From NCBI GenBank assembly GCA_037783545.1, contig JBBELK010001003.1:22848-86847 (forward strand): DNA of 64,000 nt, given 5' to 3'. The stretch is from Henricia sp. BOLD:AAB3569. Taxonomy: Eukaryota > Echinodermata > Asteroidea > Spinulosida > Echinasteridae. This document shows, one piece after another, positions 13,001-24,201 of this stretch; position 1 is the first letter of the stretch; each line of letters begins with the position of its first letter. Position numbers and translations under genes: made by a program. The notes under the pieces are model-generated. The model saw only the letters and a list, made by a program, of their open reading frames with translations, was not told the DNA's origin and made no database searches.

Positions 13001-15139
13001 GACTCGTGCGCATGCTCAGTCCTTCGGACTGTCGTTGACACGGCCCAGTTTGGGACGGGATTTTGGTCAAAGTGTGGTCCAAACGTCGGCAAATTTGGAG
13101 GTCGAAAAATGTTCCGACGAACTTCAAATTTTGCATGCTCCAAAGACTCTATATTGCGCACTTGTCCTAAAAAATTGACAGACTTTCGCCGGGAAATGGC
13201 AGAGAAATTTCAGAGTTTAGAAAAAAAAGGGGTTGGCGCTTCCTGGATGCTCCCGCAACCTGTGGCTGTCTGTACACACCTCTTTGGTGTACTCCTGACT
13301 CGTGCGCATGCTCAGTCCTTCGGACTGTCGTTGACACGGCCCAGTTTGGGACGGGATTTTGGTCAAAGTGTGGTCCAAACGTCGGCAAATTTAGAGGTCG
13401 AAAAATGTTCCGACGAACTTCAAATTTTGCATGCTCCAAAGACTCTATATTGCGCACTTGTCCTAAAAAATTGACAGACTTTCGCCGGGAAATGGCAGAA
13501 AAATTTCAGAGTTTAGAAAAAAAAGGGGTTGGCGCTTCCTGGATGCTCCCGCAACCTGTGGCTGTCTGTACACACCTCTTTGGTGTACTCCTGACTCGTG
13601 CGCATGCTCAGTCCTTCGGACTGTCGTTGACACGGCCCAGTTTGGGACGGGATTTTGGTCAAAGTGTGGTCCAAACGTCGGCAAATTTGGAGGTTGAAAA
13701 ATGTTCCGACGAACTTCAAATTTTGCATGCTCCAAAGACTCTATATTGCGCACTTGTCCTAAAAAATTGACAGACTTTCGCCGGGAAATGCAGAGAAATT
13801 TCAGAGTTTAGAAAAAAAGGGGTTGGCGCTTCCTGGATGCTCCCGCAACCTGTGGCTGTCTGTACACACCTCTTTGGTGTACTCCTGACTCGTGCGCATG
13901 CTCAGTCCTTCGGACTGTCGTTGACACGGCCCAGTTTGGGACGGGATTTTGGTCAAAGTGTGGTCCAAACGTCGGCAAATTTGGAGGTCGAAAAATGTTC
14001 CGACGAACTTCAAATTTTGCATGCTCCAAAGACTCTATATTGCGCACTTGTCCTAAAAAATTGACAGACTTTCGCCGGGAAATGGCAGAGAAATTTCAGA
14101 GTTTAGAAAAAAAGGGGTTGGCGCTTCCTGGTTGCTCCCGCAACCTGTGGCTGTCTGTACACACCTCTTTGGTGTACTCCTGACTCGTGCGCATGCTCAG
14201 TCCTTCGGACTGTCGTTGACACGGCCCAGTTTGGGACGGGATTTTGGTCAAAGTGTGGTCCAAACGTCGGCAAATTTGGAGGTCGAAAAATGTTCCGACG
14301 AACTTCAAATTTTGCATGCTCCAAAGACTCTATATTGCGCACTTGTCCTAAAAAATTGACAGACTTTCGCCGGGAAATGGCAGAGAAATTTCAGAGTTTA
14401 GAAAAAAAGGGGTTGGCGCTTCCTGGATGCTCCCGCAACCTGTGGCTGTCTGTACACACCTCTTTGGTGTACTCCTGACTCGTGCGCATGCTCAGTCCTT
14501 CGGACTGTCGTTGACACGGCCCAGTTTGGGACGGGATTTTGGTCAAAGTGTGGTCCAAACGTCGGCAAATTTGGAGGTCGAAAAATGTTCCGACGAACTT
14601 CAAATTTTGCATGCTCCAAAGACTCTATATTGCGCACTTGTCCTAAAAAATTGACAGACTTTCGCCGGGAAATGGCAGAGAAATTTCAGAGTTTAGAAAA
14701 AAAAGGGGTTGGCGCTTCCTGGATGCTCCCGCAACCTGTGGCTGTCTGTACACACCTCTTTGGTGTACTCCTGACTCGTGCGCATGCTCAGTCCTTCGGA
14801 CTGTCGTTGACACGGCCCAGTTTGGGACGGGATTTTGGTCAAAGTCTGGTCCAAACGTCGGCAAATTTGGAGGTCGAAAACTGTTCCGACGAACTTCAAA
14901 TTTTGCATGCTCCAAAGACTCTATATTGCGCACTTGTCCTAAAAAATTGACAGACTTTCGCCGGGAAATGGCAGAGAAATTTCAGAGTTTAGAAAAAAAA
15001 GGGGTTGGCGCTTCCTGGTTGCTGCCGCAACCTGTGGCTGTCTGTACACACCTCTTTGGTGTACTCCTGACTCGTGCGCATGCTCAGTCCTTCGGACTGT
15101 CGTTGACACGGCCCAGTTTGGGACGGGATTTTGGTCAAA

Positions 15140-18100
15140 GTCTGGTCCAAACGTCGGCAAATTTGGAGGTCGAAAACTGTTCGGACGAACTTTAAATTTT
15201 GCATGCTCCAAAGACTCTATATTGCGCACTTGTCCTAAAAAATTGACAGACTTTCGCCGGGAAATGGCAGAGAAATTTCAGAGTTTAGAAAAAAAGGGGG
15301 TTGGCGCTTCCTGGTTGCTCCCGCAACCTGTGGCTGTCTGTACACACCTCTTTGGTGTACTCCTGACTCGTGCGCATGCTCAGTCCTTCGGACTGTCGTT
15401 GACACGGCCCAGTTTGGGACGGGATTTTGGTCAAAGTGTGGTCCAAACGTCGGCAAATTTGGAGGTCGAAAAATGTTCCGACGAACTTCAAATTTTGCAT
15501 GCTCCAAAGACTCTATATTGCGCACTTGTCCTAAAAAATTGACAGACTTTCGTCGGGAAATGGCAGAGAAATTTCAGAGTTTAGAAAAAAAGGGGTTGGC
15601 GCTTCCTGGATGCTCCCGCAACCTGTGGCTGTCTGTACACACCTCTTTGGTGTACTCCTGACTCGTGCGCATGCTCAGTCCTTCGGACTGTCGTTGACAC
15701 GGCCCAGTTTGGGACGGGATTTTGGTCAAAGTGTGGTCCAAACGTCGGCAAATTTGGAGGTCGAAAAATGTTCCGACGAACTTCAAATTTTGCATGCTCC
15801 AAAGACTCTATATTGCGCACTTGTCCTAAAAAATTGACAGACTTTCGCCGGGAAATGGCAGAGAAATTTCAGAGTTTAGAAAAAAAAGGGGTTGGCGCTT
15901 CCTGGTTGCTCCCGCAACCTGTGGCTGTCTGTACACACCTCTTTGGTGTACTCCTGACTCGTGCGCATGCTCAGTCCTTCGGACTGTCGTTGACACGGCC
16001 CAGTTTGGGACGGGATTTTGGTCAAAGTCTGGTCCAAACGTCGGCAAATTTGGAGGTCGAAAACTGTTCCGACGAACTTCAAATTGTGCATGCTCCAAAG
16101 ACTCTATATTGCGCACTTGTCCTAAAAAATTGACAGACTTTCGCCGGGAAATGGCAGAGAAATTTCAGAGTTTAGAAAAAAAGGGGGTTGGCGCTTCCTG
16201 GTTGCTCCCGCAACCTGTGGCTGTCTGTACACACCTCTTTGGTGTACTCCTGACTCGTGCGCATGCTCAGTCCTTCGGACTGTCGTTGACACGGCCCAGT
16301 TTGGGACGGGATTTTGGTCAAAGTGTGGTCCAAACGTCGGCAAATTTGGAGGTCGAAAAATGTTCCGACGAACTTCAAATTTTGCATGCTCCAAAGACTC
16401 TATATTGCGCACTTGTCCTAAAAAATTGACAGACTTTCGCCGGGAAATGGCAGAGAAATTTCAGAGTTTAGAAAAAAAAGGGGTTGGCGCTTCCTGGATG
16501 CTCCCGCAACCTGTGGCTGTCTGTACACACCTCTTTGGTGTACTCCTGACTCGTGCGCATGCTCAGTCCTTCGGACTGTCGTTGACACGGCCCAGTTTGG
16601 GACGGGATTTTGGTCAAAGTGTGGTCCAAACGTCGGCAAATTTGGAGGTCGAAAAATGTTCCGACGAACTTCAAATTTTGCATGCTCCAAAGACTCTATA
16701 TTGCGCACTTGTCCTAAAAAATTGACAGACTTTCGCCGGGAAATGGCAGAGAAATTTCAGAGTTTAGAAAAAAAAGGGGTTGGCGCTTCCTGGATGCTCC
16801 CTCAACCTGTGGCTGTCTGTACACACCTCTTTGGTGTACTCCTGACTCGTGCGCATGCTCAGTCCTTCGGACTGTCGTTGACACGGCCCAGTTTGGGACG
16901 GGATTTTGGTCAAAGTGTGGTCCAAACGTCGGCAAATTTGGAGGTCGAAAAATGTTCCGACGAACTTCAAATTTTGCATGCTCCAAAGACTCTATATTGC
17001 GCACTTGTCCTAAAAAATTGACAGACTTTCGCCGGGAAATGGCAGAAAAATTTCAGAGTTTAGAAAAAAAAGGGGTTGGCGCTTCCTGGTTGCTCCCGCA
17101 ACCTGTGGCTGTCTGTACACACCTCTTTGGTGTACTCCTGACTCGTGCGCATGCTCAGTCCTTCGGACTGTCGTTGACACGGCCCAGTTTGGGACGGGAT
17201 TTTGGTCAAAGTCTGGTCCAAACGTCGGCAAATTTGGAGGTCGAAAACTGTTCGGACGAACTTTAAATTTTGCATGCTCCAAAGACTCTATATTGCGCAC
17301 TTGTCCTAAAAAATTGACAGACTTTCGCCGGGAAATGGCAGAGAAATTTCAGAGTTTAGAAAAAAAGGGGGTTGGCGCTTCCTGGTTGCTCCCGCAACCT
17401 GTGGCTGTCTGTACACACCTCTTTGGTGTACTCCTGACTCGTGCGCATGCTCAGTCCTTCGGACTGTCGTTGACACGGCCCAGTTTGGGACGGGATTTTG
17501 GTCAAAGTGTGGTCCAAACGTCGGCAAATTTGGAGGTCGAAAAATGTTCCGACGAACTTCAAAATTTGCATGCTCCAAAGACTCTATATTGCGCACTTGT
17601 CCTAAAAAATTGACAGACTTTCGTCGGGAAATGGCAGAGAAATTTCAGAGTTTAGAAAAAAAAGGGGTTGGCGCTTCCTGGATGCTCCCGCAACCTGTGG
17701 CTGTCTGTACACACCTCTTTGGTGTACTCCTGACTCGTGCGCATGCTCAGTCCTTCGGACTGTCGTTGACACGGCCCAGTTTGGGACGGGATTTTGGTCA
17801 AAGTGTGGTCCAAACGTCGGCAAATTTGGAGGTCGAAAAATGTTCCGACGAACTTCAAATTTTGCATGCTCCAAAGACTCTATATTGCGCACTTGTCCTA
17901 AAAAAATTGACAGACTTTCGCCGGGAAATGGCAGAGAAATTTCAGAGTTTAGAAAAAAAAGGGGTTGGCGCTTCCTGGTTGCTCCCGCAACCTGTGGCTG
18001 TCTGTACACACCTCTTTGGTGTACTCCTGACTCGTGCGCATGCTCAGTCCTTCGGACTGTCGTTGACACGGCCCAGTTTGGGACGGGATTTTGGTCAAAG

Positions 18101-18260
18101 TCTGGTCCAAACGTCGGCAAATTTGGAGGTCGAAAACTGTTCCGACGAACTTCAAATTGTGCATGCTCCAAAGACTCTATATTGCGCACTTGTCCTAAAA
18201 AATTGACAGACTTTCGCCGGGAAATGGCAGAGAAATTTCAGAGTTTAGAAAAAAAGGGGG
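15140..18260 (+). repeat. Duplication at a seven-monomer offset (2071 bp)
   Basis: Marker variants recur in order: AAGTCTGGTCC (15142, 17213), CGGACGAACTTTAAA (15182, 17253), CGTCGGGAAATGG (15551, 17622), AAATTGTGCA (16081, 18154) and A7G5 tracts (near 16187, 18255). The offset grows from 2071 to 2073 through two homopolymer changes. The matching stretch is at least about 1.05 kb, and the offset is seven monomers. Confidence 0.88.
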
Positions 18261-20092
18261 TTGGCGCTTCCTGGTTGCTCCCGCAACCTGTGGCTGTCTG
18301 TACACACCTCTTTGGTGTACTCCTGACTCGTGCGCATGCTCAGTCCTTCGGACTGTCGTTGACACGGCCCAGTTTGGGACGGGATTTTGGTCAAAGTGTG
18401 GTCCAAACGTCGGCAAATTTGGAGGTCGAAAAATGTTCCGACGAACTTCAAATTTTGCATGCTCCAAAGACTCTATATTGCGCACTTGTCCTAAAAAATT
18501 GACAGACTTTCGCCGGGAAATGGCAGAGAAATTTCAGAGTTTAGAAAAAAAAGGGGTTGGCGCTTCCTGGATGCTCCCGCAACCTGTGGCTGTCTGTACA
18601 CACCTCTTTGGTGTACTCCTGACTCGTGCGCATGCTCAGTCCTTCGGACTGTCGTTGACACGGCCCAGTTTGGGACGGGATTTTGGTCAAAGTGTGGTCC
18701 AAACGTCGGCAAATTTGGAGGTCGAAAAATGTTCCGACGAACTTCAAATTTTGCATGCTCCAAAGACTCTATATTGCGCACTTGTCCTAAAAAATTGACA
18801 GACTTTCGCCGGGAAATGGCAGAGAAATTTCAGAGTTTAGAAAAAAAAGGGGTTGGCGCTTCCTGGATGCTCCCGCAACCTGTGGCTGTCTGTACACACC
18901 TCTTTGGTGTACTCCTGACTCGTGCGCATGCTCAGTCCTTCGGACTGTCGTTGACACGGCCCAGTTTGGGACGGGATTTTGGTCAAAGTGTGGTCCAAAC
19001 GTCGGCAAATTTGGAGGTCGAAAAATGTTCCGACGAACTTCAAATTTTGCATGCTCCAAAGACTCTATATTGCGCACTTGTCCTAAAAAATTGACAGACT
19101 TTCGCCGGGAAATGGCAGAAAAATTTCAGAGTTTAGAAAAAAAAGGGGTTGGCGCTTCCTGGATGCTCCCGCAACCTGTGGCTGTCTGTACACACCTCTT
19201 TGGTGTACTCCTGACTCGTGCGCATGCTCAGTCCTTCGGACTGTCGTTGACACGGCCCAGTTTGGGACGGGATTTTGGTCAAAGTGTGGTCCAAACGTCG
19301 GCAAATTTGGAGGTCGAAAAATGTTCCGACGAACTTCAAATTTTGCATGCTCCAAAGACTCTATATTGCGCACTTGTCCTAAAAAATTGACAGACTTTCG
19401 CCGGGAAATGCAGAGAAATTTCAGAGTTTAGAAAAAAAAGGGGTTGGCGCTTCCTGGATGCTCCCGCAACCTGTGGCTGTCTGTACACACCTCTTTGGTG
19501 TACTCCTGACTCGTGCGCATGCTCAGTCCTTCGGACTGTCGTTGACACGGCCCAGTTTGGGACGGGATTTTGGTCAAAGTGTGGTCCAAACGTCGGCAAA
19601 TTTGGAGGTCGAAAAATGTTCCGACGAACTTCAAATTGTGCATGCTCCAAAGACTCTATATTGCGCACTTGTCCTAAAAAATTGACAGACTTTCGCCGGG
19701 AAATGGCAGAGAAATTTCAGAGTTTAGAAAAAAAAGGGGTTGGCGCTTCCTGGATGCTCCCGCAACCTGTGGCTGTCTGTACACACCTCTTTGGTGTACT
19801 CCTGACTCGTGCGCATGCTCAGTCCTTCGGACTGTCGTTGACACGGCCCAGTTTGGGACGGGATTTTGGTCAAAGTGTGGTCCAAACGTCGGCAAATTTG
19901 GAGGTCGAAAAATGTTCCGACGAACTTCAAATTTTGCATGCTCCAAAGACTCTATATTGCGCACTTGTCCTAAACAATTGACAGACTTTCGCCGGGAAAT
20001 GGCAGAGAAATTTCAGAGTTTAGAAAAAAAAGGGGTTGGCGCTTCCTGGATGCTCCCGCAACCTGTGGCTGTCTGTACACACCTCTTTGGTG

Positions 20093-20372
20093 TACTCCTG
20101 ACTCGTGCGCATGCTCAGTCCTTCGGACTGTCGTCGACACGGCCCAGTTTGGGACGGGATTTTGGTCAAAGTGTGGTTCAAACGTCGGCAAATGTTCCGA
20201 CGAACTTCAAATGTTGCATGCTCCAAAGACTCTATATTGCGCACTTGTCCTAAAAAATTGACAGACTTTCGCCGGGAAATGGCAGAGAAATTTCAGAGTT
20301 TAGAAAAAAAAGGGGTTGGCGCTTCCTGGATGCTCCCGCAACCTGTGGCTGTCTGTACACACCTCTTTGGTG
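20093..20372 (+). repeat. Shortened monomer, 280 bp
   Basis: It is a copy of the unit at 9754 at an offset of 10,339 bp, with the same deletion, GTCGAC site, AAATGTTGC variant and preceding TAAACAATTG. This shows a long-range duplication inside the array. Confidence 0.92.
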
Positions 20373-20963
20373 TACTCCTGACTCGTGCGCATGCTCAGTC
20401 CTTCGGACTGTCGTTGACACGGCCCAGTTTGGGACGGGATTTTGGTCAAAGTGTGGTCCAAACGTCGGCAAATTTGGAGGTCGAAAAATGTTCCGACGAA
20501 CTTCAAATTTTGCATGCTCCAAAGACTCTATATTGCGCACTTGTCCTAAAAAATTGACAGACTTTCGCCGGGAAATGGCAGAGAAATTTCAGAGTTTAGA
20601 AAAAAAGGGGTTGGCGCTTCCTGGTTGCTCCCGCAACCTGTGGCTGTCTGTACACACCTCTTTGGTGTACTCCTGACTCGTGCGCATGCTCAGTCCTTCG
20701 GACTGTCGTTGACACGGCCCAGTTTGGGACGGGATTTTGGTCAAAGTGTGGTCCAAACGTCGGCAAATTTGGAGGTCGAAAAATGTTCCGACGAACTTCA
20801 AATTTTGCATGCTCCAAAGACTCTATATTGCGCACTTGTCCTAAAAAATTGACAGACTTTCGCCGGGAAATGGCAGAGAAATTTCAGAGTTTAGAAAAAA
20901 AAGGGGTTGGCGCTTCCTGGATGCTCCCGCAACCTGTGGCTGTCTGTACACACCTCTTTGGTG

Positions 20964-21233
20964 TACTCCTGACTCGTGCGCATGCTCAGTCCTTCGGACT
21001 GTCGTTGACACGGCCCAGTTTGGGACGGGATTTTGGTCAAAGTGTGGTCCAAACGTCGGCAAATTTGGAGGTCGAAAAATGTTCCAAAGACTCTATATTG
21101 CGCACTTGTCCTAAAAAATTGACAGACTTTCGCCGGGAAATGGCAGAGAAATTTCAGAGTTTAGAAAAAAAAGGGGTTGGCGCTTCCTGGATGCTCCCGC
21201 AACCTGTGGCTGTCTGTACACACCTCTTTGGTG
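20964..21233 (+). repeat. Shortened monomer, 270 bp (26-bp deletion)
   Basis: The 26 bases between two TCC words are missing, so ATGTTCC runs directly into AAAGACTC (junction near 21085). The next unit carries CGCTTGC and CCTTTGG variants. The same combination recurs at 35639-35908. Confidence 0.9.
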
Positions 21234-22235
21234 TACTCCTGACTCGTGCGCTTGCTCAGTCCTTTGGACTGTCGTTGACACGGCCCAGTTTGGGACGGGA
21301 TTTTGGTCAAAGTGTGGTCCAAACGTCGGCAAATTTGGAGGTCGAAAAATGTTCCGACGAACTTCAAATTTTGCATGCTCCAAAGACTCTATATTGCGCA
21401 CTTGTCCTAAAAAATTGACAGACTTTCGCCGGGAAATGGCAGAGAAATTTCAGAGTTTAGAAAAAAAGGGGTTGGCGCTTCCTGGTTGCTCCCGCAACCT
21501 GTGGCTGTCTGTACACACCTCTTTGGTGTACTCCTGACTCGTGCCCATGCTCAGTCCTTCGGACTGTCGTTGACACGGCCCAGTTTGGGACGGGATTTTG
21601 GTCAAAGTGTGGTCCAAACGTCGGCAAATTTGGAGGTCGAAAAATGTTCCGACGAACTTCAAATTTTGCATGCTCCAAAGACTCTATATTGCGCACTTGT
21701 CCTAAAAAATTGACAGACTTTCGCCGGGAAATGGCAGAGAAATTTCAGAGTTTAGAAAAAAAAGGGGTTGGCGCTTCCTGGATGCTCCCGCAACCTGTGG
21801 CTGTCTGTACACACCTCTTTGGTGTACTCCTGACTCGTGCGCATGCTCAGTCCTTCGGACTGTCGTTGACACGGCCCAGTTTGGGACGGGATTTTGGTCA
21901 AAGTGTGGTCCAAACGTCGGCAAATTTGGAGGTCGAAAAATATTCCGGCGAACTTCAAATTTTGCATGCTCCAAAGACTCTATATTGCGCACTTGTCCTA
22001 AAAAATTGACAGACTTTCGCCGGGAAATGGCAGAGAAATTTCAGAGTTTAGAAAAAAAAGGGGTTGGCGCTTCCTGGATGCTCCCGCAACCTGTGGCTGT
22101 CTGTACACACCTCTTTGGTGTACTCCTGACTCGTGCGCATGCTCAGTCCTTCGGACTGTCGTTGACACGGCCCAGTTTGGGACGGGATTTTGGTCAAAGT
22201 GTGGTCCAAACGTCGGCAAATTTGGAGGTCGAAAA

Positions 22236-23419
22236 ATGTTCCGACGAACTTCAAATTTTGCATGCTCCAAAGACTCTATATTGCGCACTTGTCCTAAAAA
22301 ATTGACAGACTTTCGCCGGGAAATGGAAGAGAAATTTCAGAGTTTAGAAAAAAAAGAGGTTGGCGCTTCCTGGTTGCTCCCGCAACCTGTGGCTGTCTGT
22401 ACACACCTCTTTGGTGTACTCCTGACTCGTGCGCATGCTCAGTCCTTCGGACTGTCGTTGACACGGCCCAGTTTTGGACGGGATTTTGGTCAAAGTGTGG
22501 TCCAAACGTCGGCAAATTTGGAGGTCGAAAAATGTTCCGACGAACTTCAAATTTTGCATGCTCCAAAGACTCTATATTGCGCACTTGTCCTAAAAAATTG
22601 ACAGACTTTCGCCGGGAAATGGCAGAGAAATTTCAGAGTTTAGAAAAAAAAGGGGTTGGCGCTTCCTGGTTGCTCCCGCAACCTGTGGCTGTCTGTACAC
22701 ACCTCTTTGGTGTACTCCTGACTCGTGCGCATGCTCAGTCCTTCGGACTGTCGTTGACACGGCCCAGTTTGGGACGGGATTTTGGTCAAAGTGTGGTCCA
22801 AACGTCGGCAAATTTGGAGGTCGAAAAATGTTCCGACGAACTTCAAATTTTGCATGCTCCAAAGACTCTATATTGCGCACTTGTCCTAAAAAATTGACAG
22901 ACTTTCGCCGGGAAATGGAAGAGAAATTTCAGAGTTTAGAAAAAAAAGGGGTTGGCGCTTCCTGGTTGCTCCCGCAACCTGTGGCTGTCTGTACACACCT
23001 CTTTGGTGTACTCCTGACTCGTGCGCATGCTCAGTCCTTCGGACTGTCGTTGACACGGCCCAGTTTTGGACGGGATTTTGGTCAAAGTGTGGTCCAAACG
23101 TCGGCAAATTTGGAGGTCGAAAAATGTTCCGACGAACTTCAAATTTTGCATGCTCCAAAGACTCTATATTGCGCACTTGTCCTAAAAAATTGACAGACTT
23201 TCGCCGGGAAATGGCAGAGAAATTCCAGAGTTTAGAAAAAAAAGGGGTTGGCGCTTCCTGGTTGCTCCCGCAACCTGTGGCTGTCTGTACACACCTCTTT
23301 GGTGTACTCCTGACTCGTGCGCATGCTCAGTCCTTCGGACTGTCGTTGACACGGCCCAGTTTGGGACGGGATTTTGGTCAAAGTGTGGTCCAAACGTCGG
23401 CAAATTTGGAGGTCGAAAA
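22236..23419 (+). repeat. Duplicated dimer (offset 592)
   Basis: Monomers with GGAAGAGAAAT plus CAGTTTTGGACGG (22470 and 23062) alternate with monomers lacking both, giving two successive copies of a two-monomer unit just left of the SINE. GGAAGAG occurs once more at about 24390, right of the SINE. Confidence 0.82.
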
Positions 23420-23531
23420 ATGTTCCGACGAACTTCAAATTTTGCATGCTCCAAAGACTCTATATTGCGCACTTGTCCTAAAAAATTGACAGACTTTCGC
23501 CGGGAAATGGCAGAGAAATTTCAGAGTTTAG

Positions 23532-23544
23532 AAAAAAAAAAAAA
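23532..23544 (+). repeat. Expanded A13 tract
   Basis: The monomer poly-A tract, normally A8, is 13 long here, the longest I noticed in the window. It lies about 130 bp upstream of the SINE in the same monomer neighbourhood. Slippage in vivo or a sequencing error in a homopolymer are both possible. Confidence 0.8.
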
Positions 23545-23661
23545 GGGGTTGGCGCTTCCTGGATGCTCCCGCAACCTGTGGCTGTCTGTACACACCTCTT
23601 TGGTGTACTCCTGACTCGTGCGCATGCTCAGTCCTTCGGACTGTCGTTGACACGGCCCAGT

Positions 23662-23673
23662 TTGGGACGGGAT
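23662..23673 (+). repeat. Left target-site duplication of the SINE
   Basis: TTGGGACGGGAT belongs to the normal satellite sequence and is repeated exactly at 23962-23973 after the SINE. With no mismatch in 12 bases, the insertion looks recent. Confidence 0.93.
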
Positions 23674-23686
23674 GGGGCGGTCGGGT

Positions 23687-23697
23687 TGGCATACGGG
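23687..23697 (+). promoter_or_regulatory. SINE Pol III box A
   Basis: TGGCATACGGG fits the tRNA box A pattern TRGYNNARNGG at 10 of 11 positions. It lies 13 bases into the element, the usual place. It starts 43 bases before box B, a normal tRNA-like spacing. Confidence 0.8.
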
Positions 23698-23729
23698 TTC
23701 TTTCCTCGCCTTTCACCTCTGGGGTCCCG

Positions 23730-23740
23730 GGTTCGAATCC
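23730..23740 (+). promoter_or_regulatory. SINE Pol III box B
   Basis: GGTTCGAATCC is a perfect match to the canonical box B (T-arm) sequence bound by TFIIIC. With box A it forms a type 2 internal Pol III promoter driving transcription from the SINE 5' end toward the CAA tail. Confidence 0.92.
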
Positions 23741-23783
23741 GGGGCGTGTATGTGGATTGGGTTTGCAGTCCCTACTTGACCGC

Positions 23784-23827
23784 GTGGGTTTTCCCCTGGG
23801 GCATTTCTCTGGGGGTTTTCCTCCCAC
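23784..23827 (+). other. SINE central conserved-type block
   Basis: The block runs from GTGGGTTTTCCCCTGGGG to GGGGGTTTTCCTCCCAC, with two short related G/T/C-rich halves. Blocks of this kind are shared between otherwise unrelated SINE families in many invertebrates. It contains two TTTT runs (23789-23792 and 23816-23819), each a minimal Pol III termination signal, which is odd inside a transcription unit. Superfamily assignment needs a library search. Confidence 0.6.
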
Positions 23828-23901
23828 TTCTAAAACTGCAACTCCTTCTTCGTCATCTCAAGTTGATAATATAGTATAGTTAAAGCTAAAACCGTATAGT
23901 T

Positions 23902-23940
23902 GATGGCATAAAGGGCCTTAGTTGCAGAAGATGCCATAAA
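23902..23940 (+). other. SINE 3' section with paired GATGSCATAAA motif
   Basis: GATGGCATAAA (23902-23912) and GATGCCATAAA (23930-23940) are direct repeats with one mismatch. Their inner ATGGCAT and ATGCCAT are at the same time exact inverted repeats, so a 7-bp stem can form. The position just before the tail is where SINEs carry the part recognised by the partner LINE's reverse transcriptase; that role here is inference. Confidence 0.55.
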
Positions 23941-23944
23941 ATAT

Positions 23945-23961
23945 ACAACAACAACAACAAC
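23945..23961 (+). repeat. SINE 3' tail, (CAA)5
   Basis: Five CAA triplets followed by a final C end the element directly against the right target-site duplication. Short simple-sequence tails of this kind are typical of SINEs that do not use poly(A). Confidence 0.85.
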
Positions 23962-23973
23962 TTGGGACGGGAT
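23962..23973 (+). repeat. Right target-site duplication of the SINE
   Basis: This second copy of TTGGGACGGGAT continues into TTTGGTCAAAG, the normal downstream satellite sequence, so the monomer resumes in phase. Confidence 0.93.
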
Positions 23974-24201
23974 TTTGGTCAAAGTGTGGTCCAAACGTCG
24001 GCAAATTTGGAGGTCGAAAAATGTTCCGACGAACTTCAAATTTTGCATGCTCCAAAGACTCTATATTGCGCACTTGTCCTAAAAAATTGACAGACTTTCG
24101 CCGGGAAATGGCAGAGAAATTTCAGAGTTTAGAAAAAAAAGGGGTTGGCGCTTCCTGGATGCTCCCGCAACCTGTGGCTGTCTGTACACACCTCTTTGGT
24201 G

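Larger units (their letters stand above)
19971..21270 (+). repeat. Long-range duplicated segment, copy 1
   Basis: TAAACAATTG, the GTCGAC 280-bp monomer, the 26-bp-deleted monomer and the CGCTTGC/CCTTTGG unit occur here in order and recur in the same order at 34667-35945. The offset falls from 14,696 to 14,675 across the segment, which the extra 19-bp deletion plus homopolymer changes in the right copy explain. Confidence 0.85.
1..23673. repeat. 296-bp satellite array, left arm (heterogeneous)
   Basis: This is a head-to-tail tandem array with a basic period of 296 bp; taking TACTCCTGACTCGTGCGCAT as unit start, units begin at 1, 297 and so on. All units have the same orientation. Monomers in this arm differ by recurring substitutions (for example GGATGCTCC versus GGTTGCTCC), by length of the A-run/G-run (consensus A8 then G4) and by a few small deletions. 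The array is already in progress at base 1, so its left edge lies outside. No gene, tRNA, rRNA or coding region is supported anywhere in this stretch. Base composition is mixed, not AT-extreme. Function is unknown; a heterochromatic or centromere-proximal role would be inference. Confidence 0.98.
23674..23961 (+). mobile_element. tRNA-derived SINE, full-length-looking insertion
   Basis: This 288-bp element interrupts one monomer and is the only non-satellite DNA in the window. In order it has a tRNA-related head with box A (23687-23697) and box B (23730-23740), a central block (23784-23827), a unique 3' section with a GATGGCATAAA/GATGCCATAAA motif pair, and a tail of five CAA units. It is flanked by an exact 12-bp duplication of satellite sequence (TTGGGACGGGAT), as expected for LINE-mediated target-primed retroposition. 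It has no coding capacity and would depend on a partner LINE in trans. Removing the element and one flank copy restores a normal monomer. The central block looks like that of invertebrate SINE superfamilies such as MetaSINE; this family call is tentative. Confidence 0.93.

Noticed and set aside
23674-23760. A functional tRNA gene
   Set aside because: Boxes A and B are good, but the sequence does not fold with a proper acceptor stem, continues without a terminator into a SINE body, and is bounded by a target-site duplication.
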